Assembly: GCA_020072785.1 (NCBI GenBank) | Contig: JAIQGG010000001.1 | Span: 620,001 to 684,000 of the forward strand | Direction of reading: 5' to 3' | Length of the DNA stretch: 64,000 bases | DNA from: Terriglobia bacterium | GTDB taxonomy: Bacteria > Acidobacteriota > Terriglobia > Acidiferrales > UBA7541 | Shown here: positions 45,301 through 52,806 of the stretch, piece after piece | Numbering within the stretch: position 1 is the first letter of the stretch | How the letters are laid out: each line of letters opens with the position of its first letter | Notes under the pieces: generated by a model | Told to the model about the DNA's origin: nothing | What the model saw: the letters and a program-made list of their open reading frames with translations, nothing else | Database searches by the model: none | Translations under genes and position numbers: made by a program

Positions 45301-45655
45301 AATGTCCGGCTCCGGCGGCGACGCTCTCCCCTGGATGTTTCGCCAGGAGCGCATTGGCCCGCTGGTGGGGACGCGCACCTGGGGCGGTCTCGTGGGCATC
45401 TACAGCTACCCGGCGCTCATGGACGGCGGGCGGGTGACCGCGCCGCGCGTGGCAATCTTCGGGCTACACGGGGACTGGGTAGTCGAGAATCGGGGCATCG
45501 CGCCGGATATTGAAGTGGAAAACGATCCGGCGTCGGTGGCCGCGGGGCGCGATCCGCAACTCGAACGCGCCGTGCAGGTGACCCTCGAGGCCCTGCGCAA
45601 GAATCCGGTGGTCCTTCCGGAACGTCCGCCCTATCCCGATTACCACAAGAGGTAA
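42380..45655 (+). CDS. tricorn-like S41 protease (exported)
   Basis: ATG 42380 with GGAGGA upstream gives 1091 residues including a signal peptide (LALCLTVLLLAAAAGAAEE). Two beta-propellers (about 40-330 and 330-600) are marked by repeated WSPDGKW and WSPDSK blades. A Lys/Glu-rich linker with KKDEKKDEKKDEK lies near 560. The C1/PDZ region and S41-type core follow, with NEMSGSGGDALPWMFRQERI holding the nucleophile Ser-Gly-Gly-Asp. Tricorn trims peptides from larger proteases. Signal and length fit a periplasmic form. It follows the M16 pair by 70 nt on the same strand; function in protein turnover or nutrient peptides is likely. Confidence 0.92.
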   Translation: MRVRAGKYGLALCLTVLLLAAAAGAAEEAPLLVQSPTLSRTQIVFVFGGYLWSVPREGGEARQLTTGGHERLPVFSPDGRWIAFSGDYDGNTDVYVMPAEGGEPRRLTWHPQADLVAGWTPDSKRILFRSEREAYADFSRLYTVPVGGGLPEVLPMWRGEEAWYSPDGSRLAYVPNMQWQKAWKRYRGGQTTPVHIVRLSDLALEKIPRENSNDSHPVWMGDTVYFLSDRDGPVTLYAYNTKRREVKQLILNNGYDFKSLSGGPDALVYEQFGGIHLYDPASGKSRKVMIRISGDLPATRPQYRKVVEKIAAAGISPTGARAVFEANGEILTAPAEKGDVRNLTRTTGIAERDPAWSPDGKWIAYFSDESGEYALHLADPGGLGPVRKIELGRPPSFFYSPLWSPDSKKIAVQDKRLNLWIVDVEKGSLSKADTDRYEEPERGLDPSWSPDSKWLAYTKLLMNHLRAVFVYSLESGKSVQVTDGLSDARFAVFDKGGKYLFFTASTDVGLSAGWLDLSSYQHPISRNVYAVVLKKGDPSPVEPQSDEEKAKGTEKKDEKKDEKKDEKTEEAVKVVMDLEGLGQRIVALPVRAANYTGLEAGKAGVLFLGEVPSVPSFEALNGPASITVSKFDLSTRKTEPFLSGAAAFHVSANGEKALFRQGKGWFIAGTAAAPKAGEGALNLAEMEVYVDPRAEWSQMYHEVWRIQRDFLYDPNYHGLNLIAAEKIYAPFLQGAGGRADLNYLFEEMLGELTIGHMFIRGGAMPEAKKVKGGLLGADYRVENGRFRLVRIYNGENWNPDLRAPLTQPGVDVRTGEYLLEVNGVDVRPTAEVHRYFENTAGKQIRIKVGPSPDGKDAREMTVVPVEDEFGLRNRAWEEDNRRKVEEMSGGKVAYVHVPDTAEGGYLNFNRFYFSQVGKQAVVIDERYNHGGEIADYIIDLLKRSLRNCSVTREGENFCSPLEQIYGPKTMIINEMSGSGGDALPWMFRQERIGPLVGTRTWGGLVGIYSYPALMDGGRVTAPRVAIFGLHGDWVVENRGIAPDIEVENDPASVAAGRDPQLERAVQVTLEALRKNPVVLPERPPYPDYHKR

Positions 45656-45660
45656 GCAGG

Positions 45661-45696
45661 AGGCCCCCGTGGAGCGAATTCCACCGGGGGCCTTTT
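45661..45696. terminator. bidirectional terminator after the tricorn gene
   Basis: AGGCCCCCGTGGA pairs with TCCACCGGGGGCCT (one bulged C) and is followed by TTTT at 45693-45696, at the convergent stop codons of the tricorn and esterase genes. Confidence 0.75.
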
Positions 45697-46505
45697 CAGT
45701 TCGTCGCGGATTTGCGCAGAGATTTGGACAGCAGCCAGGGGAGAAGTTTGGCTTCGGCGTAAGCCTTGTCCCAGGAGTTGTGGGCCACGCCGGGATACTC
45801 CGTATAGTGCACCTCGGCGCCCACGGCCTGCATGGCCTCCGCCATATGGCGCGATTCCGCCACGTCAATCACGTCATCCGCGTCACCATGAAAAAGCCAG
45901 ACGGGCGTGTGGCCGATCTTCCTCGCCACGTCGGCGAACGGGTCGGGCGCGGTTGAGACCGCCGGAAGCGGCACGGTTTTCGGTGCGCGCACGCCGCCGC
46001 AGACCGGCGCGATAGCGGCAAAGAGGCCCGGGTTGCGAGAGGCCAGATACCAAGTGCCATAGCCGCCCATCGAAAGCCCCGTCAAGTACACGCGATCCGG
46101 ATCACCGCGGAACTGCTGCATGGACTGGCGGAGAGCGGTGAGGGCCAGCTTTTCCATGCGCGGCTCGATCCAGGTGGCGTCTTCGGGGCAGCGGGGGAAA
46201 ACGATGATGGCCTGCGGCGGCATCTGATAGCCGAGAAATAGGCGGGCCAGGACGGATTCGCTGCTCCCTGCAGGGTATTGCCCGCGATGCCCGATGCCAT
46301 GCAGAAAGAGGATGACCGGCCACTTCTTCTGTTTCGTCCAGGTCTCTGGAACGTAGACTTCGTAGCGGTAGGAGAGGCCCTCGACAACGGCGCTGCGAAA
46401 GAGGATTCCGGTTTGCGGCTTGGCGGCGCGAAACGATGCGGCGCAAGAAAACGCCAGAAGAAGAGCGCTGAAGAGAAAAAATCGGCGTGTCGTGAGCCGT
46501 AGCAT
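45696..46505 (-). CDS. exported alpha/beta hydrolase (esterase/peptidase-like)
   Basis: ATG 46505 gives 269 residues with a signal peptide (FFLFSALLLAFSCAASF). Catalytic triad pieces are visible: GLSMGGYGTW (GxSxG), HGDADDVIDV (Asp), and PGVAHNSWDKAY (His). The oxyanion strand LFLHGIGHRGQ precedes them. It resembles the PHB-depolymerase/LpqC and prolyl-oligopeptidase-like esterases. The upstream part of the longer frame (to 46724) is unlikely, as the -10 box at 46523-46528 lies inside it. Substrate unknown. Confidence 0.85.
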   Translation of the reverse strand: MLRLTTRRFFLFSALLLAFSCAASFRAAKPQTGILFRSAVVEGLSYRYEVYVPETWTKQKKWPVILFLHGIGHRGQYPAGSSESVLARLFLGYQMPPQAIIVFPRCPEDATWIEPRMEKLALTALRQSMQQFRGDPDRVYLTGLSMGGYGTWYLASRNPGLFAAIAPVCGGVRAPKTVPLPAVSTAPDPFADVARKIGHTPVWLFHGDADDVIDVAESRHMAEAMQAVGAEVHYTEYPGVAHNSWDKAYAEAKLLPWLLSKSLRKSATN

Positions 46506-46522
46506 GGCTTTTGCCGGGGTGT

Positions 46523-46528
46523 AGTATA
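46523..46528 (-). promoter_or_regulatory. -10 box (TATACT) of the esterase gene
   Basis: TATACT on the minus strand, 17 nt before ATG 46505, so the leader is about 10 nt and carries no Shine-Dalgarno. Confidence 0.45.
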
Positions 46529-46623
46529 TGCGATGCGGTGGAGAAGATTCAGATTTCGTGTGCAGAGAAGCTGTTGTGAGTATGGCGCCGGGGGCTGTGG
46601 TACTTTGAGGGGCTTGGAGGGCT

Positions 46624-47490
46624 ATGCCGGAGCTTCCGGAAGTCGAGACGGTGGCGCGGGGGTTGCGCCCGGTGATTGTGGGGCGGCGGATCGTGTCCGT
46701 GGCGCTGGGGAAGACGGATTTCATGGACGATCCGGCGGCGATCGAGGAGCAATTGCCGGGGCGGCGGATCGAGGCGGTGGAGCGGTACGGAAAATTCCTG
46801 CTGCTGCGGCTTTCGGCGCGAAACGTGGATGGGGCGCCGGCGGCGCTGATGGTGCATCTGGGGATGACCGGGCATTTGGCGGCGCTGGCGGCGGCGCAGC
46901 CGTGGGGGAAGCATACGCACGCGTGTTTCGTGCTGGATGACGGACGGGAACTGCGCTACACGGACCCGCGGCGGTTCGGGCGGATGGCGCTCTTCACGGA
47001 GGCGGCGCTGGCCGTGGAGGTGGCGCCGCTGGGTGCGGATCCTCTGGAGGTTGGAGAGGCGGAATTCTGCGAGCGGATCCGCTCGCGGGGGGCGCGGATC
47101 AAGGCGCTGCTGCTGGATCAGCACGTGCTGCGCGGGGTGGGGAATATCTACGCGGATGAGAGCTTGTGGCGGGCGCGGATTCATCCGGCACAGACGGGCG
47201 CTCGGCTGACGCGGGCGCAAGCGGCGGAGTTGCGGCGGACGCTGCAGGAGATTCTGCGGCGGGCGATTGCGCTGCGTGGATCGTCGATTTCCGATTATCT
47301 GGACGCGGAGGGTCGGCAGGGAGAATATCAGCGGCGCCACCGCGCGTACGGGCGGGAGGGGAAGCCGTGCCCGCGCTGCAAGGCGGCGATCCGGAGGATG
47401 GTGGTGGCGGGGCGGAGTAGTTTTTTTTGCCCGCGCTGCCAGCGGGCGCCAAGAAGACGGCGGCGGGGCCGTGCGAAGCGGGCCGGTTGA
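46624..47490 (+). CDS. mutM: formamidopyrimidine-DNA glycosylase MutM/Fpg
   Basis: The 288-residue enzyme starts MPELPEVETVARGL with the catalytic proline and Glu-3, has the lysine in GKFLLLRL, the asparagine/DNA-binding GVGNIYADESL helix, and ends in a four-cysteine zinc finger CPRC...FFCPRCQRA. It removes 8-oxoguanine and formamidopyrimidines from DNA and nicks the abasic site. GGAGGG precedes the ATG. Its stop lies at the edge of a family B repeat (47489-47555). The C-terminal RRRRGRAKRAG extension is slightly long and basic. Confidence 0.96.
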   Translation: MPELPEVETVARGLRPVIVGRRIVSVALGKTDFMDDPAAIEEQLPGRRIEAVERYGKFLLLRLSARNVDGAPAALMVHLGMTGHLAALAAAQPWGKHTHACFVLDDGRELRYTDPRRFGRMALFTEAALAVEVAPLGADPLEVGEAEFCERIRSRGARIKALLLDQHVLRGVGNIYADESLWRARIHPAQTGARLTRAQAAELRRTLQEILRRAIALRGSSISDYLDAEGRQGEYQRRHRAYGREGKPCPRCKAAIRRMVVAGRSSFFCPRCQRAPRRRRRGRAKRAG

Positions 47491-47555
47491 GATCCTTTCC
47501 GACAGGAGTCGGAATCTTCGATCGGTCTGCAAAGAACGCAGCCCTCAGGATGACA
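47489..47555 (+). repeat. dispersed ~70-bp repeat (family B)
   Basis: GAGATCC ... AGGATGACA, overlapping the mutM stop codon by 2 bp. Homologous to 36128-36196 and, inverted, 20169-20247. Confidence 0.75.
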
Positions 47556-47642
47556 AGATAAGAAGAAGGGCAGCGGGTAGCTAGCAGGGGATGGCTGGCG
47601 CGATTTCCGAGAAGACGGTTTGCGCGATTTCGGGGAGGAAGA

Positions 47643-50591
47643 ATGAATTCACGGCGAGCAGCGGGAGTGTGTTTAGCGGTGGCGATGGTGCTGCTGGGGG
47701 TGCGCTCGGGAGCGGCGCGGCCGGCGGGGGAGGAGGCCAGCGCGTTCGCCGCGGCCGATGCGAAGATCCTCGCGGAAATTGGTGAGCACAGCCAGGTGAT
47801 GGAAAACCTGGAATATCTCTCCGACCGGATCGGGCCGCGGCTGACGGGGTCGGCGCAGTTGCAGCAGGCCAACGAGTGGACGGCGGAGATGTTCCGGGGC
47901 TACGGGCTGACGAACGTGCACCAGGAGCCGTGGACGATCGCGCGCGGGTGGACGCGGGGCACGGCGCGGGCGCGCGTGGTGAGCCCGACGGAGCACCCGC
48001 TGACGATCGCGGCGGCGGGCTGGTCGCCGAGCACGAACGGGGCGGTGCGCGGGCCGGTGGTGTACGTGGACGCCGCGAAGAAGGAAGATTTCGATAAATT
48101 CCGGGGCAAGCTGAAAGGCGCGGTGGTGATTTATCAGGAGCCGAGGAGCCTTTCGCCGGCGGCGCCGGCCGACCCGTACGGCGAGCTGGTGCATCCGATG
48201 CAAAAGCCGCCGGCGCGGCCCGGGGAGCCGGCGCTGGCTTCGCCCTACGCGGTGTATTTGGAGATGGCGCGGGCGCGGACGCAGTTTTTCAAGCAGGAAG
48301 GCGTGGCGGTGGTGCTGCGGGATTCGAGCAAGCCGCACGGGCTGCTGAACATGGGCGGGATCGGCGGGGAGAACTACGAGGTGGGGGCGATACCCACGGC
48401 GTTCGTTACCGGGGAAGGCTACCGGCTGCTCTGGCGGATGGTGAAGCACGGCGCGGTGGAAGCGGAGATCGAAATCAGCAATTCGTTCAGCGAGAAGCCG
48501 GTGGAAGTGTACAACACGGTGGCGGAGATCCGCGGGACGGTGAAGCCGGACGAGGTGGTGATTCTGGGAGCGCATCTGGATTCGTGGGACCTGGGGACGG
48601 GTGCGACGGACGATGGAACGGGGGCGATGGCGGTGCTGGAAGCGGCGCGGGCGCTGGCGAAGACGGGGCTGAGGCCGAAACGGACGATCCGATTTGTGTT
48701 GTTCAGCGGAGAAGAGCAGGGGCTGGTGGGGTCGAAGAAATATGTGGAAGCGCACCAGAACGAGCTGGGGAAAATCTCCGGCGTGCTGGTGCACGACACG
48801 GGAACGGGGCATGTATTGACGCTGGGGTTGCACGACAACTACCAGGACCGGGAGATCGTGGACCAGGTGCTGGAGCCGCTGGGGGCGTTGAAACTGCAGG
48901 AGCCCAGCATGGCGCGACAGTTCGGAACGGACCACGCGTCGTTTAACGAAGCGGGCGTGCCGGGATTCTGGGTGGTGCAGAACGAAGCGGAATATCGGAA
49001 CACGCATCACAGCCAGTCGGATACGTTCGATAAGGCGTGGAAGGACGATTTGATCGAGGGCGCACAGGTGCTGGCGACGTGGGCCTACAACACGGCGGAG
49101 CTGCCGGGGATGCTGCCGCGGCGGGCTGTGGCGAGGAGCGCGCCGAACGAGGCCAAGAGCGTGGCGGCGGCGCCGGATGCGGTGGCCGCGGTGGACACGA
49201 AGATCCTGGCGCAGGTGAAGGCGGACCAGGGGGAGCTGCGCGCGAACCTGCAGTACTTGACAGACCGCATCGGGCCGCGGCTGACGGGTTCCGCGAAGCT
49301 GGATGCGGCGAGCCACTGGACCGAGGAGAAGTTCAAGAGTTACGGGCTGGAGAACGTGCACCTGGAGCCATGGACGGTGGGCGCGGCGTGGAAGCGGGGA
49401 ACGGCGCGGGGGCGGGTCGTGGAGCCGGTGGAGCAGGAGCTGACGGTGGAGTCCTACGGCTGGTCGCCGAGCACCAAGGGCGTGGTGCGCGGGAACGTGA
49501 TCGGGATCAAGGCGCTGAAGCCGGAGGAGCTGGAGCAGTACCGGGGCAAGTTGAAGGGCGCGATCGTGTTGGTGGGGACGCCGACGGATCTGAAGATGCC
49601 GGAAAACCCGCTGCTGACGCCGTTTGACGAGATGTCCATTCCGATCGCGACGCCGCGCGTGGCGGGGGAGAAATTCAACCTGGAGACATATATCCGGATG
49701 CGGAACGCGTTGCTCAAGATGCTGCAGGAGGAAGGAGCGGCGGTGGCGTTGCTGCCCTCTGACAAGTGGTACGCGCTGCCCAACATTTCCACGGCCTCGC
49801 GGGAGTACGCTCCGGGTCCGGTGCCGATGGCTTCGCTCACGCTGGAGAATCATCATTTGCTGTGGCGGCTGCTGGAGAGCGGGCCGGTGCAGGCGGAGGT
49901 GGAGATCAAGAACAGGTTCAGCAAGAAGCCGGTGGAGGTGTACAACACGGTGGCGGAAATCCGGGGGAGCGAGAAGCCGGACGAGGTGGTAATCATCGGA
50001 GCGCACCTGGATTCCTGGGATTTGGGCACGGGAGCGACGGACAACGGCACAGGGTCGATGGCCGTGCTGGAGGCGGCACGGGCGCTGCAGCGCGCGGGGG
50101 TGAAGCCGAAACGGACGATCCGGTTCGTGCTGTTCAGCGGGGAAGAGCAGGGGCTGAACGGGTCAAAGGCCTACGTGGCGGCGCACAAGGAGGAGCTGGG
50201 GAAGATCTCCGGGGTGCTGGTGCACGACAGCGGGACAGGGCGGGTGCTGACAATCGGGCTGATGCACAACTACGGCGTGCGCGAAACGATGGACCGCGTG
50301 CTGTATCCGCTAGCGCAGAGCGATGGTCTGGTCGAGCCCAGCCTGCGCAACGAAGGCGGCAGCGACCACGTGCCGTTCGACGCGGCGGGGGTGCCGGGGT
50401 TCTGGTGCGTGCAGGAGAACGGGGATTACGACCGCACCCACCACTCGGCGGCGGACACGCTGGACCGCGTGGACTTTGACGCGTTGAGCGAGGGCGCGCA
50501 GGTGCTGGCGGTGTGGGCGTACAACGTGGCGGAGCTGCCGGAGATGCTGGCGCGCAAGGCGGCGCCGGCGGCGGAGAATAAGAAGCACTGA
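47643..50591 (+). CDS. fused tandem M28 metallopeptidase
   Basis: The 982-residue exported protein (signal [17 protein letters not shown]) contains two complete M28 aminopeptidase units of about 470 residues each. Both have a PA-like insert and all zinc ligands: [17 protein letters not shown] and [17 protein letters not shown] (His, Asp; near residues 310 and 787), SGEEQG (Glu, base/ligand) in both, the [16 protein letters not shown] ligand, and the late His in THHS. The halves are clearly homologous, for example [12 protein letters not shown] and [17 protein letters not shown] in both, so the gene arose by internal duplication. It is preceded by GGGGAGGAAG as ribosome site. Confidence 0.93.
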   Translation: MNSRRAAGVCLAVAMVLLGVRSGAARPAGEEASAFAAADAKILAEIGEHSQVMENLEYLSDRIGPRLTGSAQLQQANEWTAEMFRGYGLTNVHQEPWTIARGWTRGTARARVVSPTEHPLTIAAAGWSPSTNGAVRGPVVYVDAAKKEDFDKFRGKLKGAVVIYQEPRSLSPAAPADPYGELVHPMQKPPARPGEPALASPYAVYLEMARARTQFFKQEGVAVVLRDSSKPHGLLNMGGIGGENYEVGAIPTAFVTGEGYRLLWRMVKHGAVEAEIEISNSFSEKPVEVYNTVAEIRGTVKPDEVVILGAHLDSWDLGTGATDDGTGAMAVLEAARALAKTGLRPKRTIRFVLFSGEEQGLVGSKKYVEAHQNELGKISGVLVHDTGTGHVLTLGLHDNYQDREIVDQVLEPLGALKLQEPSMARQFGTDHASFNEAGVPGFWVVQNEAEYRNTHHSQSDTFDKAWKDDLIEGAQVLATWAYNTAELPGMLPRRAVARSAPNEAKSVAAAPDAVAAVDTKILAQVKADQGELRANLQYLTDRIGPRLTGSAKLDAASHWTEEKFKSYGLENVHLEPWTVGAAWKRGTARGRVVEPVEQELTVESYGWSPSTKGVVRGNVIGIKALKPEELEQYRGKLKGAIVLVGTPTDLKMPENPLLTPFDEMSIPIATPRVAGEKFNLETYIRMRNALLKMLQEEGAAVALLPSDKWYALPNISTASREYAPGPVPMASLTLENHHLLWRLLESGPVQAEVEIKNRFSKKPVEVYNTVAEIRGSEKPDEVVIIGAHLDSWDLGTGATDNGTGSMAVLEAARALQRAGVKPKRTIRFVLFSGEEQGLNGSKAYVAAHKEELGKISGVLVHDSGTGRVLTIGLMHNYGVRETMDRVLYPLAQSDGLVEPSLRNEGGSDHVPFDAAGVPGFWCVQENGDYDRTHHSAADTLDRVDFDALSEGAQVLAVWAYNVAELPEMLARKAAPAAENKKH

Positions 50592-50601
50592 GGGAGAGAG
50601 C

Positions 50602-51051
50602 GTGCGAGCTGTGGTGCAGCGTGTAAGCCGGGCGAGCGTCCGCGTGGAGAGCCGCGTGACCGGGGAGACCGGGGCGGGGCTGCTGATTCTCCTGGGCGTG
50701 GGGCGGGAGGACACGCCGGCGGTGGCGGCGGCGTTTGCGGAGAAGATCGCGAACCTGCGGATCTTCGAGGACGAGCAGGGGAAGATGAACCGTTCGCTGT
50801 TGGAGACGGGTGGCGGGGCCCTGGTGGTTTCGCAGTTCACTTTGTACGGGGACGCGCGGGGGCAGCGGCGGCCGAGTTTTCTCAACGCGGCGCCTCCGGA
50901 GCTGGCGCGCAGTTTGTACGAGGAATTTGCGGGGAAGCTGCGGGCGCTGGGCGTGACGGTGGGCACGGGCGTGTTTCAGGCGATGATGTCGGTGGAGCTG
51001 GTGAATGAAGGGCCGGTCACGATCCTTCTCGATTCGGACAAGACGTTCTAA
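50602..51051 (+). CDS. dtd: D-aminoacyl-tRNA deacylase
   Basis: GTG 50602 gives a 149-residue protein of normal length. It begins [16 protein letters not shown] and carries both signature motifs: SQFTLYGD (the SQFTL box) and [11 protein letters not shown] (the GPxT/cross-subunit Gly-Pro loop). It removes D-amino acids (and glycine) from tRNAs, protecting translation. It starts 10 nt after the M28 gene stop and AGGGAGAG provides a ribosome site, so it is likely co-transcribed with the peptidase. Confidence 0.95.
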   Translation: MRAVVQRVSRASVRVESRVTGETGAGLLILLGVGREDTPAVAAAFAEKIANLRIFEDEQGKMNRSLLETGGGALVVSQFTLYGDARGQRRPSFLNAAPPELARSLYEEFAGKLRALGVTVGTGVFQAMMSVELVNEGPVTILLDSDKTF

Positions 51052-51061
51052 CGGGCGCGGC

Positions 51062-51796
51062 ATGCCAAAGGCTGCCGAACCGTGGACGAAGGCGGGCGTC
51101 TTGCGCGAACTGGAGAGGCTGGCGAATCCCCGGATACGCGCGAAGATGGCGTACTTCGACGTGCATATTCCAAAGGCGCACGGCATCTCTGCACCGGTGC
51201 TGCACCGGTTAGCGCGCCGCATCGGCAAGAATCACAAGCTGGCCGAGCAGCTCTGGGCCTCCGGCATCCATGAAGCCCGAATTCTCGCGGCGCTCATCGG
51301 GGAACCTGCAAGAGTCACTGCAACGCAGATGGAGCGCTGGGCGCGCGGCTTTGACGCCTGGGATGTTGTGGACTCAGCATGCTGCTATCTCTATGCGTAT
51401 GCCACTCCGGCGTGGAGCAAGGTATACGCCTGGAGCCATCGCCGCGAAGAATTCGTGAAGCGCGCTGCTTTTTCGCTAATGGCCTATCTTAGTTACAAAG
51501 ACAAAGTGGCTGTCGAAGCGCGTTTCGAACGGTGTCTACCGATCATTGAGAGGGAAGCGGGCGACGGGCGGAATTTCGTGAAGAAAGCGGTCAACTGGGC
51601 GCTGCGCGCTATCGGTAAACGCAACCTGCGGCTGAACCGGGCAGCCATCGGCACGGCTGAACGCATCTCCAAGCAGGACTCTTCCTCGGCCCGGTGGATT
51701 GCCGCCGATGCGCTGCGGGAATTACAAAGCGAGGCAGTGCAACGCCGTCTGCGGGCGAAGAAAGCAAAGAGGAAACGCGATGCAGGCGAAACCTGA
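51062..51796 (+). CDS. DNA alkylation repair protein (AlkD-like HEAT repeat)
   Basis: ATG 51062 (10 nt after dtd) gives 244 residues. The chain is alpha-helical with the AlkD/AlkC-like pattern: HGISAPVLHRLARRIGKNHK, ALAEQLWASGIHEARILAAL, ERWARGFDAWDVVDSACCYL, WSHRREEFVKRAAFSLMAYL, and FVKKAVNWALRAIGKRNLRL. HEAT-repeat glycosylases of this family excise alkylated purines without base flipping. The aspartate/tryptophan pair expected for catalysis lies in DAWDVVDS. The basic C-terminus overlaps the next gene by 17 bp. Confidence 0.88.
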   Translation: MPKAAEPWTKAGVLRELERLANPRIRAKMAYFDVHIPKAHGISAPVLHRLARRIGKNHKLAEQLWASGIHEARILAALIGEPARVTATQMERWARGFDAWDVVDSACCYLYAYATPAWSKVYAWSHRREEFVKRAAFSLMAYLSYKDKVAVEARFERCLPIIEREAGDGRNFVKKAVNWALRAIGKRNLRLNRAAIGTAERISKQDSSSARWIAADALRELQSEAVQRRLRAKKAKRKRDAGET

Positions 51797-52232
51797 AGCA
51801 CGGGACATGGGGATCCGCGCGGCACATGCGGGCGACGCGGCGGCGATTGCGACGCTTGCGGGGCAGCTGGGCTATCCAGCGACGCGGGAAGAGATCGCGC
51901 GGCGGCTGGGGGAGATGAACGGGCGGGAAGTGCAGGTGGTGCTGGTGGCGGAGGCGCAGGGCCAGGTGATCGGCTGGGCGCACGTGGCGGTGGAGGGGCA
52001 TGTGGTGACGGATGTGCGCGCGGAGCTGCGGGCGCTGGTGGTGGCGGAGGAGCAGCGCAGCGGTGGGGCGGGGCGGCGGCTGCTGGAAGCGGCGGAAAAC
52101 TGGGCGCGGGAGCAGGGCTGCGGGGAGATCGGGCTGCGGTCCAACGTGCTGCGCGAGCGGGCCCACCCGTTCTATCTGCGGCACGGCTACGAGCACTACA
52201 AGACGCAGAAGACCTTCCGGAAGAAGCTGTGA
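51780..52232 (+). CDS. GNAT family N-acetyltransferase
   Basis: ATG 51780 with AAGAGGA upstream gives 150 residues. The GNAT core is clear: GIRAAHAGDAAAIATLAGQL at the start, the acetyl-CoA P-loop region VVAEEQRSGGAGRRLLEAAE (a QRxGGAG form of QxxGxG/A), and the C-terminal HPFYLRHGYEHYKTQKTF. The substrate is unknown, but such small GNATs often modify small molecules. It overlaps the AlkD-like gene by 17 bp, so the two are coupled. It also encodes the region immediately upstream of the MarR operator. Confidence 0.88.
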   Translation: MQAKPEARDMGIRAAHAGDAAAIATLAGQLGYPATREEIARRLGEMNGREVQVVLVAEAQGQVIGWAHVAVEGHVVTDVRAELRALVVAEEQRSGGAGRRLLEAAENWAREQGCGEIGLRSNVLRERAHPFYLRHGYEHYKTQKTFRKKL

Positions 52233-52288
52233 CGCGGGCCCAGCGGCGGAGAGGAACCAACCGCCGGAAAATGTCCTCCCGCTGGTGC

Positions 52289-52311
52289 ATTATATCGTTT
52301 CACGATATAAT
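52289..52311 (+). promoter_or_regulatory. palindromic operator overlapping a consensus -10 (marR-clc promoter)
   Basis: ATTATATCG (52289-52297), 5-nt spacer, CGATATAAT (52303-52311): a perfect 9-5-9 inverted repeat in a GC-rich setting. Its right arm contains TATAAT (52306-52311), which ends 6 nt before the marR ATG. A repressor bound here would directly block RNA polymerase, and the transcript would be leaderless. Autorepression by the downstream MarR protein is a strong inference. Confidence 0.75.
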
Positions 52312-52317
52312 AATTGT

Positions 52318-52806
52318 ATGTTAGATCCTATACGTGATGCGCAGTATCGCGCGCTGGCCGAATTCCGCTATCTCATTCGCCGCTTTCTGAGAAGCAGTGA
52401 TGCCGCCGCGCGCGCCGCGGGCCTGAAACCCCAACAGTATCAGATGCTCCTGGCGATCCGCGGACTCCCTCCGGGACAAGAGGCTACCATCCGCACGCTT
52501 GCGGACCGGCTCTTATTGCAGCACCACAGCACCGTAGAATTGATTGACCGGCTGGAAGAGCACGGGTATGTCCTACGTTCTCGCAGTCAAGTTGATCGCC
52601 GTAGCGTGTTGGTGTCGCTGCGTCCAGCCGGGGAGCGTGCGCTGGGGCAGGTGGCGCGGCAGCGCCTGGAAGAACTGCGCATGACCGGATCGGCTTTGGT
52701 CGAAGCGCTCGGCGCCCTCCTGGAAGGGGGCAAAAGAGGCCGGCGGGGGCGGAAACACACGATGCACCCGGCAGCCGGCAAGAAGCGGAGCCCCAGGCCA
52801 TCGTGA
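52318..52806 (+). CDS. MarR family transcriptional regulator
   Basis: The 162-residue protein has the MarR winged-helix layout: an N-terminal dimerisation helix (RALAEFRYLIRRFLRSSDAA), helix-turn-helix (PPGQEATIRTLADRLLLQHH STVELIDRLEEHGYV), and the wing RSRSQVDRRSVLVSLRPAGE with the conserved DRR. It begins at a leaderless ATG under a palindromic operator, and its stop overlaps the GTG of a ClC gene (GTGA). It probably represses itself and the ClC transporter and responds to an unknown ligand. The C-terminal tail is basic and possibly disordered. Confidence 0.9.
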   Translation: MLDPIRDAQYRALAEFRYLIRRFLRSSDAAARAAGLKPQQYQMLLAIRGLPPGQEATIRTLADRLLLQHHSTVELIDRLEEHGYVLRSRSQVDRRSVLVSLRPAGERALGQVARQRLEELRMTGSALVEALGALLEGGKRGRRGRKHTMHPAAGKKRSPRPS

